A stretch of DNA of 64,000 nucleotides from SPDF01 sp963812085. Lineage in GTDB: Bacteria; Gemmatimonadota; Gemmatimonadetes; Gemmatimonadales; GWC2-71-9. This document shows, piece by piece, positions 25,302 through 33,727 of this stretch (position 1 is its first letter; every line of letters begins with the position of its first letter). The notes beneath the pieces are model-generated. The model did not search any database and was not told where the DNA came from. It saw only the letters and a list, made by a program, of their open reading frames with translations. Both the position numbers and the translations under genes were made by a program. The DNA lies in assembly GCA_963812085.1 (NCBI GenBank), contig CAWETL010000005.1, positions 1-64,000 on the forward strand. The letters are read 5' to 3'.

Positions 25302-25344
25302 GTGTCGTAACACCTAACTGGACTGAATATATGTGTTATGACAC
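25302..25344. promoter_or_regulatory. Twin palindromic operator-like sites
   Basis: GTGTCGTAACAC (25302-25313) and GTGTTATGACAC (25333-25344) are each palindromes of the form GTGT-N4-ACAC, and each is also nearly the reverse complement of the other. Their centres are 31 bases apart, close to three helical turns. They lie in an A+T-rich island between the minus-strand doxX-VOC operon and the plus-strand ABC transporter genes, so they could bind a dimeric or tetrameric regulator of either or both. Confidence 0.65.
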
Positions 25345-25427
25345 TGAACGTCAAGGCCCCCCGCTGGTTCCCCTCGCGGACCCCCCCATATTGGTAGTTC
25401 GTTCCCCACGCGCCGCGGAGCCACCGA

Positions 25428-26285
25428 ATGCTCAAGCTGGACCACGTCACCAAGCGCTTCCGAGGGGGCGTCACCGCCGTCAACGACCTCTCCCTCGAGC
25501 TGGGTGCGGGCGTGGTCGGTCTCCTCGGCCCCAACGGGGCCGGCAAGACCACCCTGATGCAGCTCATCGCCACCATTACCCGCCCCACCGAGGGCCAGAT
25601 CCACTTCCTCGGTGTGGACACCGTCAAGGATCCCGAGCCCCTCCGGCGCGCCCTGGGCTACCTGCCGCAGGACTTCGGGGTGTACGACAATCTCACGGCC
25701 TACGAGTTCCTCAGCTACTTCGGCGGGCTCAAGGGCGTCACGAAGAAGGGCCGCATCGACGAGCTGCTGGAACTGGTCAACCTGCACACCGTGGCCCACC
25801 GCCCCGCCGCCACCTTCTCGGGCGGCATGCGCCAGCGCCTCGGCATCGCGCAGGCGCTGCTCAACGACCCCGCCCTCCTCATCGTGGACGAGCCCACCGC
25901 CGGCCTCGACCCCGAGGAGCGGGTGCGCTTCCGGCACCTTCTCTCCGACCTGGGGCACGGCAAGCTGGTGCTGCTCTCCACGCATATCGTGTCCGACGTG
26001 GAGTCGCTGGCGGGGACGATCGCGGTCATGCGGGAGGGACGGCTCGTGACCTGCGCCGCGCCGGAAGCACTGCTCCAGTCGGCCCGGGGCCGGGTGTGGG
26101 AAGCGGTCGTCTCCTCCGGCGCCTACGAGGAGGCGCGCGGACGGTTCAAGGTGACGCGGGCCGTCCGCCAGGCCGACGGCGTGCACGCCCGGGTGGTCTC
26201 CGGGGAGAAGCCCTTCCCCGGCGCCGAGGCGGTGGAGCCCGACCTCGAAGACGCCTTCGTGCACCTGATGCAGTCCGGGGCCTGA
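25428..26285 (+). CDS. ABC transporter ATP-binding protein
   Basis: It is 285 residues with Walker A GPNGAGKTT (about residue 34), Q-loop LPQDFGVYDNLTAYEFL, signature FSGGMRQRLGIAQALL, Walker B LLIVDEPTAGLDP and switch His in LLSTHIV. The C-terminal 70 residues resemble those of ABC-2 exporter ATPases. It pairs with the permease gene 4 bases downstream. Substrate unknown. Confidence 0.9.
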   Translation: MLKLDHVTKRFRGGVTAVNDLSLELGAGVVGLLGPNGAGKTTLMQLIATITRPTEGQIHFLGVDTVKDPEPLRRALGYLPQDFGVYDNLTAYEFLSYFGGLKGVTKKGRIDELLELVNLHTVAHRPAATFSGGMRQRLGIAQALLNDPALLIVDEPTAGLDPEERVRFRHLLSDLGHGKLVLLSTHIVSDVESLAGTIAVMREGRLVTCAAPEALLQSARGRVWEAVVSSGAYEEARGRFKVTRAVRQADGVHARVVSGEKPFPGAEAVEPDLEDAFVHLMQSGA

Positions 26286-26289
26286 GGCC

Positions 26290-27865
26290 ATGACACCGAT
26301 CCGGGGCCAGGTGCGCTCGATCGCCGTGACCGACCTGCGGCTCCGGCTCCGCCGGCCGGCGACGCTCTGGCTCATCCTCATCTTGTCGTGGCTGGCGTAC
26401 CTGCTGATTCCCGACCCGTCCGAAGGCCGCGCGCTGATGGTGGTGGACGGGGCCCGCGCGCTCTACACCTCGCAGGTGGTGGCTCTCGCGACGGCCGGGC
26501 TCGCGTCCATCTTCCTCACCTTTGCCGGCTTCTATCTCACCAGCAACACCCTGCGGCGGGATCTCCTCGCGCACACCGGCGGGATCATCGCCGCAACGCC
26601 GGTGGGTTCGGGCACCTACCTGGTCGGCAAGTGGATCGGCGGGGCCGCCTACCTCGGGCTGGTCACGCTGGTCTACGTCCTGAACGTGATGGCGATGCAC
26701 CTCCTCCGGGGCGAGGGGCCGCTCCAGCCCCTCACGTATCTCTTTACCTACCTGCTGACGCTGGGGCCCGCCATCGTCGTCGTCTCGGCGCTGGCGCTCT
26801 CGTTCGAGTGCATGCCGCTCCTCTCGGGCCGGCTGGGCGACGTGGCGTACTTCTTCGTCTGGATGGTGCTGATGGCGATGGGCGCCATGGGCGAGGGATC
26901 GGGTGCGGGCCAGTTCCTGGATGTCATGGGCATCGGCTTCATCCTGCATCAGGTGCACGCCGTGTCGCACTCGACGCAGCTTGCGATCGGCATGACGCCC
27001 TTCGACCCCCGCGTGGCGCCCTGGGTGCTGCCGCCGATTCCCTTCTCACCGGGGGTGCTGGCGCCGAGGGTCACCACCGCGCTCCTCGCGGTGCCGATCC
27101 TCCTCGTGGCCCGGCTCGGCTTCCATCGCTTCGACCCGGCCAGGGTCACGAGCGGCAGCCAGACCTCGGGCGGCCGGCTGATCCAGCAGCTGTCGCAATT
27201 CCTCAAGCCGCTTACGCGGACGGTGTCCGCCGTCGGCGCCCGGATCGTCCCGCCTGCTCCAGGCGCGCTCCGGCCGATTCTGGCAGAGACGGTGATGACG
27301 CTCTGCCAGTCTCCGCTGGTGCTGGTGGCGTGGCTCGGCGTCCTCGCGGCCACGGTCGTGGCCACGAACGAGACCGCGCACCACCACCTCCCGCTCATCG
27401 TCGCGGTGATCCTCGCCATTGCGCTGGCCGACCTCTCCACGCGGGACCGCTCCGCGGGCACCCAGCCGATGCTCTTCAGCATGCCCCGGGTCAAGCCGGA
27501 CTACGCCTGGATCAAGCTCGGCGCCGGCGCCCTGCTCGCGCTCCTCTTCTGCCTGCCGCTCGCGCTCCGGATCGCGCTGCATGTCGCCGGGCGCGGCGCT
27601 CTCGCTCCTGGTCGCGGCCGCCTTCATGGCGGCGCTCGCCACGGCGCTCGGGTTCCTCACCCGCACTCCCAAGGCGTTCATGGGGATCTTCCTCCTCTTC
27701 CTGTACCTGGTGCTCAACGGCGCGCAGGTCCCCGCCCTCGATTTCGCCGGGTGGAACGGCACCGCCACCAGTGGCACGCGACTCGGCTATCTCGCGGCGA
27801 CGGCGGTACTGGCCGCGCTGGCCGCCGCCAAGCACCGGTGGGACCTCGCGCGCGAGGGCGCGTGA
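26290..27865 (+). CDS. ABC-2 type permease, frame broken
   Basis: A protein of about 524 residues with about ten membrane helices in two halves. The first half includes LWLILILSWLAYLLIP and FLTFAGFYLTSNTLRRDLLAHTGGIIAATPVG, typical of ABC-2 permeases. The frame shifts at about 27595 (HVAGRG in one frame, GAALSLLVAAAFMAALATALGF in the other) and continues through LNGAQVPALDF to the TGA at 27863-27865. That TGA overlaps the GTG of the kinase gene by 4 bases. Both parts are well conserved, so an indel is likely. Cargo unknown. Confidence 0.7.
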
Positions 27866-29196
27866 ACGTCGACGAGATCCGGAACCGCCTGCGATCCGCG
27901 CTGGGCACGCGTCTCGAGCTCGGCGATCTGCTCGGTGCCGGCGCCTTCGGGGCCGTCTTCCGCGCCCATGACCCCGTCCTCCACCGGGACGTGGCGGTCA
28001 AGGCCCTGAACCCATCCCTGGCCTTGGGCGACACCGCCGACCGCCTGCTCGACGAGGCGCGCCTCGTGGCCGCCGCCGAACACCCGCACATCGTGCCGCT
28101 GTACGAAGCGGGGTTCCGCGACGACGTGGTCTACCTCATCATGAGGTATTTCCCCGACGGCACCGCCGGAGCCCGCCTCGCGCGCGAGGGCGCGCTGCCG
28201 CCCGCGGAGGTCGCGCGGCTCGGCGTCGAAATCGCCGACGCCCTGGCCACCGCGCACGCGCGGGGCGTGGTCCACCTGGACATCAAACCCGACAACATCC
28301 TGCTCGACGGAGACGGCCATGCGGCGGTGGCGGACTTCGGCATCGCGCGGGTGACGGCCGGCGCGGCGGAATTCGGGCCGGTGAGCGGCACCCCGCACTA
28401 CATGAGCCCTGAGCAGGTCGCCGGCGACCGTATCGACGGCCGGTCCGACATCTATTCCCTCGGCGTGGTCCTCTATGAACTGGCCACCGGCCGGCGCCCC
28501 GTCACCGGCGATTCGGCGGCCAAGGTCATGGCCAACCAGGTCAGCCAGGCGCCGCAGCCGCTGACCCGGGTGGCCCCGGAGCTTCCCGCGGCGCTCTCCG
28601 GAGTGATTACGCGCGCGCTCGCCAAGGACCCGGCGGAGCGCTGGGCGTCGGCGCGGGAGATGGCGGACGCGCTCCGGGCCGCCAGCGCGGCCGACCAGCT
28701 GCTTTCGCCTCGCCAGGCGAGGCGCCGCAGGCGGCGCAGGTGGTTCGGACGTTTCGCCCTGATCATCGGCGGCCTCGTTGCCGGCATGGCGCTCATCGTG
28801 TACGCCGGCTTCCGCCTGTACGCTTCCTTCAGCGAGGGCGACCCACCCGCCGTCGACGCGATGGCGCCGCTCATTCCCCCGGCAGTCCTCGATTCCCTGC
28901 ACGCGCTCGGCGCGCTCACGGCAGGCGACACGGCGCTCTATGTATTCGCGCCCCACGGCCATGGCCTGCGAGACGCCATCGTCGCGACCAGCAGGAATCT
29001 CATCCTCGCCGGCGGTGGCGCACCGCGCCGCTATGCGAACGCCGACGACTACCGTATCGATCTTCGGCGGGCCAGCGGCCAAGGGTTCTTCATCGTCCGG
29101 CTCCCCGGATCGAACACCGCCGACACGGTCTATCGCGGCATGTCCGGACTCGAACTCCGGGCCCTCGGGCTCGCCCTGAGCCGAACACTTCGGTAG
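27862..29196 (+). CDS. Receptor-type serine/threonine protein kinase
   Basis: A cytoplasmic Hanks-type kinase domain fills residues 1-270: glycine loop GAGAFGAVF, catalytic Lys in VAVKALN (K47), catalytic loop VVHLDIKPDNILL, DFG in VADFGIA, and SPEQ plus DIYSLGVVLYEL. The HRD motif reads HLD, so the Arg that usually responds to activation-loop phosphorylation is missing. A basic linker (RRRRRRRW), one membrane helix (LIIGGLVAGMALIVYAGF) and an extracellular domain of about 130 residues follow. The GTG overlaps the ABC permease stop, which suggests linked expression. Confidence 0.85.
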   Translation: MNVDEIRNRLRSALGTRLELGDLLGAGAFGAVFRAHDPVLHRDVAVKALNPSLALGDTADRLLDEARLVAAAEHPHIVPLYEAGFRDDVVYLIMRYFPDGTAGARLAREGALPPAEVARLGVEIADALATAHARGVVHLDIKPDNILLDGDGHAAVADFGIARVTAGAAEFGPVSGTPHYMSPEQVAGDRIDGRSDIYSLGVVLYELATGRRPVTGDSAAKVMANQVSQAPQPLTRVAPELPAALSGVITRALAKDPAERWASAREMADALRAASAADQLLSPRQARRRRRRRWFGRFALIIGGLVAGMALIVYAGFRLYASFSEGDPPAVDAMAPLIPPAVLDSLHALGALTAGDTALYVFAPHGHGLRDAIVATSRNLILAGGGAPRRYANADDYRIDLRRASGQGFFIVRLPGSNTADTVYRGMSGLELRALGLALSRTLR

Positions 29197-29237
29197 GTAC
29201 CGCACCTCGCTCCACGCCACCACAATCCGGAGAGCGC

Positions 29238-30654
29238 ATGTCCGAACCGACCCACGGCACCGGCCTCAAGCGCGTCATGGGGCTCCGCGACCTGGTGTTC
29301 TTCTACGTCGCCGGGATCGTGGGCCTGCGCTGGGTGGCCGTCGCGGCGGCGGCCGGCCCCAGTTCGCTGGTCATCTGGGTGATCGCCGCGGTGGCGCTCT
29401 TCGTCCCGCTCGCGTTCACGGTCCTCGAGCTCTCATCGCGCTATCCGGCGGAGGGCGGGATCTACGTCTGGACCAAGGAGGCCTTCGGAGACTTCTGGGG
29501 CTTCATGACGGGGTGGACCTACTGGGGCGCCAACCTGACCTATCTGCCGGGTCTCCTCTACTTTGCCGCGAGCACGGCGCTGTACATCTTCGGCGACCGC
29601 TTCGCCCATCTCCAGGACAGCGGGACCTACTTCATCATCGTGTCGTTGGCGGGGCTGGCCCTCGCCGCGGCGATGAACATCGTCGGGCTCCAGGTGGGCA
29701 AGTGGCTCCCGAACCTCGGCGCCATCGGCACCTGGGTGCCGATGCTGATGCTCATCGTCTTCGGACTCGTGGCCGGCTGGAAGTACGGCTCGGCCACCCC
29801 GATCACCGCGGCGAGCCTCCTCCCCAGCACCGGGCTCAAGGACATGATCTTCTGGTCGACGCTCGCCTTCGGGTTCAGCGGACTCGAGTCGGGCTCCTTT
29901 CTCGGTGAGGAGATCAAGGACCCCCGGCGCACCGTGCCCCGTGCCATCGCAATCTCCGGTGTGCTCATCCCCGCCATCTACATCCTGGGCACCCTCGCGA
30001 TTCTCCTGGCCCTGCCGAGGGAGCAGGTGACCGGGCTGGGCGGCTTCATGGACGCGCTCACGGGCGCGGGCCGGCGCATCGGCCTCACGGGGCTCGCGCC
30101 CCTCGCGGCGGTGCTGATCGTGGTGAGCACGCTGGGCGGGGTCGGCGTCTGGCTCGCCGCGCCGGCGCGGCTGCCGTTCGTGGCGGGGATCGACCACTTC
30201 CTGCCGAGCGCGTTCGGACGGCTGCACCCGAAGTACGGCACGCCGTACGTGGCGCTGCTCCTCCAGGCCGGCGTGGCGGTGGTGTGCACCGTGCTCGGGC
30301 AGGCGGGAGAGACGCCCAAGAAGGCGTACGACATCCTGGTGAGCCTCGGGATCATCGCCTTCTTCCTGCCCTACCTCACGATGTTCGCCGCGATGATCCG
30401 GCTGCAGCGCGAGCCGGCCGGGCCGGAGGTCATGACGGTGCCGGGCGGGAAGCCGGCCGCCGATCCTCTGCGGCGCGCTGGGATTCCTCACCTCGCTCGC
30501 GGCGATCGTCCTCGCCGCCATCCCGCCCGAAGGTGAGGCGCACCCTGAGCGCTACCTGGTGAAGGTGCTGGGCCTGAGCCTGCTGCTGGTGGTGGCGGGG
30601 ATGGTGACCTACGGCATCGGCGCCGCGAAGCGGGCGCGGCAACAGGTCGCCTGA
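29238..30654 (+). CDS. APC-family amino-acid permease, frame broken near end
   Basis: The first 410 residues carry about eleven membrane helices with the APC motif GLRDLVFFYVAGIVGLRW at the start, YPAEGGIYVWTKEAFGDFWGF, and FGFSGLESGSFLGEEIKDPRRTVPRAI. At about 30465 the frame shifts. The last helix and tail (GALGFLTSLAAIVLAAIPP...LLLVVAGMVTYGIGAAKRARQQVA) are in the next frame, ending at 30654. Because the C-terminal helix is well preserved, an indel is likely. Transport specificity unknown. Confidence 0.8.
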
Positions 30655-30690
30655 CGCCGGAACAGGGGTGCACCACGACCGTGGCGGGCG

Positions 30691-31203
30691 TCAGCCGGGA
30701 GGCCGAGCCACCTGCGTCGTGTGATGCCGGGTGTGAATGGCCTGGAAGATGAGGTAGTCCGAGAGCGCCACCGCACCGAACGCGCCGGAGCGCACCGGCC
30801 CGAAACCGGCGTCCCTGGTCTTCACGGCCTGGTTCAACTCGTGAATTGCCTCATGGATCCTGGCCCTCGCCTCGGCCGGCGTCGCGGCGCCCCGCTCTGG
30901 GTTCATCGCCTTGTTGGTGCGGGTGCCCCGCGGGAACCTCCCGCGCCGCACGATCCAGTTGAAGAAGAGCCCCCGCATGACGGGCTGCAGGATCGGCGGA
31001 AAGGCCGGGAAAAGCGTCGGTTCCCCCCGGAGTTCCCGAGTGGACTGCTCGAGCGCCCGCGTGACGTGCTCGACCACTTGGGAGGGCGACCACTTGCCCC
31101 GCGCCCTCGGCACCTCCCAGACTTCACTGGCGCCATCGGCGGCGGCACAGAGCTCGTCGGCCGCCTGGCGGTTCTGCTGCATTGCTTCGGCGACGCCGGC
31201 CAT
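30691..31203 (-). CDS. DinB-family protein
   Basis: It is 170 residues in a four-helix bundle arrangement: N-terminal helix EAMQQNRQAADELC, WSPSQVVEHVTRALEQS with the first His, and IHTRHHTTQVARPP with the last His cluster near the C-terminus. These His residues bind a metal in DinB/YfiT relatives, several of which transfer thiols. Substrate unknown. It is convergent with the permease and divergent from the cytochrome gene. Confidence 0.75.
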   Translation of the reverse strand: MAGVAEAMQQNRQAADELCAAADGASEVWEVPRARGKWSPSQVVEHVTRALEQSTRELRGEPTLFPAFPPILQPVMRGLFFNWIVRRGRFPRGTRTNKAMNPERGAATPAEARARIHEAIHELNQAVKTRDAGFGPVRSGAFGAVALSDYLIFQAIHTRHHTTQVARPPG

Positions 31204-31312
31204 GCTCGCGGCTCCCGTATACTGGTCAGGTCGAGGTTACCCGCGGCGGGGCAAAGGGCAAGAGGCGATGGCCCGGCGACCTGCCTGACTCCCCCATTCC
31301 CCAGGTGGCTCC

Positions 31313-32071
31313 ATGCGACGGTGTCTCGTCCTCCTGCTCCTCGCCCATCCCTCCCTCGCCGCGGGCCAGGCCGCGGGAAAGTTCCCGCCCGACTCCGCGA
31401 CCAACCTCCAGGTGATCCCGAAGGGAACTCCGGTGCGGGAGGTGCTGGGGACGATGCGCGGCATCACCGGCGCGCTCGGCGTGCGGTGCGTGTTCTGCCA
31501 TGTCGGGGAGGAGGGGAAGCCGCTCTCGGAGTTCAACTTCGCGTCGGATGACAAGCCGACCAAGCTCACGGCCCGCCAGATGATGCGGATGGTGGAGGAG
31601 GTCAACCGCCGCCTCGACACCCTTCCGATGCACGAGATGGACAGTTCCCGCCTGCCTCACGTGGAGGTGACCTGCCGCACCTGTCACCGGGGCGTCGAAC
31701 TCCCCATGCCGCTCTCCACGCTGATCGCCGCGACCGCGATCGACGCCGGAGCGGATTCCGCCGTCCGCGCCTATCGCGCGCTCCGGGACAAGTATTATGG
31801 CCGGGACGCCTACGACTTCGGGGAGGGATCCCTGATCGTGGCCGCCCTCCAGGTGGCCCGGGTGCAGAAGACCGACGACGCGCTGGCCCTGCTCGCGGTC
31901 AACGAGCAGGAATTCCCCGGTTCGTCTGGGGTGTACGTGGCGCGCGGCAACATCCTGCTGGCGCGGGGGGACACCGCCGCCGCGGCCGGGGCCTACCGCG
32001 AGGCGGTCAGGCGGGACTCCACCAACAATGAGGCGCGGGGGCGGCTGAAGGAGATCGGGCGGGCGCCCTAG
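31313..32071 (+). CDS. Reaction-centre-type cytochrome c with TPR tail
   Basis: A short signal peptide (LVLLLLAHPSLAAG) precedes two heme motifs, CVFCHVGEEGKPLSEFNFASDD and CRTCHRG, with LTARQMMRMVEEVNRRLDTLP between them, the pattern of the photosynthetic reaction-centre cytochrome subunit family. The C-terminal 100 residues look like tetratricopeptide helices (DDALALLAVNEQEFPGSSGVYVARGNILLARGDTAAAAGAYREAV). No photosynthesis genes are present, so it is probably a periplasmic carrier of another chain, as in many non-phototrophs. Confidence 0.75.
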   Translation: MRRCLVLLLLAHPSLAAGQAAGKFPPDSATNLQVIPKGTPVREVLGTMRGITGALGVRCVFCHVGEEGKPLSEFNFASDDKPTKLTARQMMRMVEEVNRRLDTLPMHEMDSSRLPHVEVTCRTCHRGVELPMPLSTLIAATAIDAGADSAVRAYRALRDKYYGRDAYDFGEGSLIVAALQVARVQKTDDALALLAVNEQEFPGSSGVYVARGNILLARGDTAAAAGAYREAVRRDSTNNEARGRLKEIGRAP

Positions 32072-32172
32072 GGCCTTCCTCCCGGGTTTCTTCAGGCGGG
32101 CTTCATCGAAAGCCAAGACGCACCCGGGGCGGGACGTCCAGATTTCGGCTGCCCTTATCAGGAGAGAGCCCG

Positions 32173-33582
32173 ATGTCGCCGCGCACCGTTCATCCACGCA
32201 CGCGCAAGCCGGCGTCCCACGCCTCGCCGCGGCTCACCCGCGAGGAACGCCGAGCTGCCGGCAAGGCCCTGCGGGAGAAGCGTCCGCGCGTCGGGCACGG
32301 GGACTGGACCCCCTCGGCCCGACGCCGCGACCCGGTCGCCCTGATCATCGAGTCGAGCAGGGGCCGACTGCCGGAGCTCGTCCCCATCCGGTACGGCCGG
32401 ATGCTGGCCTCGCCCTTCACCTTCTACCGCGGCGCCGCGAACATCATGGCGGCGGACCTCGCCACGACGCCGGCCACCGGCATCACGGTCCAGGCCTGTG
32501 GCGACTGTCACCTGATGAACTTCGGCATCTTCGCGACGCCCGAGCGCCGGGTCATCTTCGACATCAACGACTTCGACGAGACCATGCCCGGCCCATGGGA
32601 GTGGGACGTCAAGCGGCTGGCCGCCAGCATGGTCCTCGCCGCCCGGTCAAACGGCTTTGCCGGCGCCGATCAGCGCGACGCCGCGGAAGCGTGCGTCCGG
32701 GGCTATCGCGAGCACATGGCGGAATTCGCCGAAATGAGGGCAACGGAAGTCTGGTACAGCAGGATCGACACGGAGACGCTGGCCGCGTCCTTCACCGACA
32801 AGACCAGTGTGGCCCGGTTCCGGAAGCGGCTGGCCAAGGCGACGTCGCAGTCGGCGGCTCTGGACGACTTCCCGAAGTTGGCGGAGTCGCAGGGTGGGCG
32901 GCCTGTCATCAAGGACAACCCGCCGCTCATCTATCACCACCAGATGCTCGACACGCCCAAGATCCGCTCGAACATCGAGGCGGCCTACGCTGACTACCGG
33001 AAGACGCTTCCCGACGACCGCCGGGTACTCCTGGACCGGTACCAGGTGGCCGACTTCGCGCTCAAGGTCGTGGGCGTGGGAAGCGTCGGTACCATCTGCG
33101 CGGTGTTCCTGCTCATGGCGGCGGGCGACGACCCGCTCTTCCTGCAGGTCAAGGAGGCTCGCCGGTCGGTGCTGGCGCCATCCGTCGCCAGGGGAAGGTA
33201 CGCCAACGACGGCCAGCGCATCGTCGAAGGGCAGCGGTTGATGCAGGCCGCCAGCGACATCTTCCTCGGGTGGACCCACGGCAGGAGCGGGCGCGACTTC
33301 CACATTCGCCAGCTCCGGGACGTGAAACTCAAGCCGATGGTGGAGATCTTCAGCCGCTCGACCCTGGCCGAGTACGGCGCGGTCTGCGGCTGGACACTTG
33401 CCCGGGCCCACGCCCGTTCCGGGGACCCCGCGATGATCGCCGGGTATCTCGGCAGCAAGGATGTATTCGACAAGGCGGTGTCGAAGTTCGCGACTGCCTA
33501 CGCCGACCAGGCCGAGCGGGACCACGCGGCCCTGGCCGCGGCCGTCCGGAAGGGACGGATCGAGGTCGTCCTGGAGCGCTGA
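32173..33582 (+). CDS. DUF2252 protein (kinase-like fold)
   Basis: It is 469 residues covering the whole DUF2252 family: RMLASPFTFYRGAANIMAADL, CGDCHLMNFGIFATPERRVIFDINDFDETMPGPWEWDVKRLAASM, LDRYQVADFALKVVGVGSVGT, and a C-terminal DFHIRQLRDVKLKP. The segment GDCHLMNFG...DINDFDE resembles the catalytic and metal motifs of aminoglycoside-phosphotransferase-like kinases. The physiological role is unknown. Confidence 0.9.
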   Translation: MSPRTVHPRTRKPASHASPRLTREERRAAGKALREKRPRVGHGDWTPSARRRDPVALIIESSRGRLPELVPIRYGRMLASPFTFYRGAANIMAADLATTPATGITVQACGDCHLMNFGIFATPERRVIFDINDFDETMPGPWEWDVKRLAASMVLAARSNGFAGADQRDAAEACVRGYREHMAEFAEMRATEVWYSRIDTETLAASFTDKTSVARFRKRLAKATSQSAALDDFPKLAESQGGRPVIKDNPPLIYHHQMLDTPKIRSNIEAAYADYRKTLPDDRRVLLDRYQVADFALKVVGVGSVGTICAVFLLMAAGDDPLFLQVKEARRSVLAPSVARGRYANDGQRIVEGQRLMQAASDIFLGWTHGRSGRDFHIRQLRDVKLKPMVEIFSRSTLAEYGAVCGWTLARAHARSGDPAMIAGYLGSKDVFDKAVSKFATAYADQAERDHAALAAAVRKGRIEVVLER

Positions 33583-33727
33583 GCCAGCCACCTACCCCAC
33601 CCGACCCGGCGCCCGACTGGCTCCACGCCCGCTGCACCCGGAGGCTCGGGGGGCCGTGGCGTGCCGACCCGGGACGACCTAAGTTCCGCTGTCGGCTATA
33701 CCTGCCCCCTTTTCCAAATCCGGAGCC

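Noticed and set aside
31313..32071. Evidence for phototrophy from a reaction-centre cytochrome
   Set aside because: No puf, bch or other photosynthesis genes are nearby, and this cytochrome family is common in non-phototrophs.
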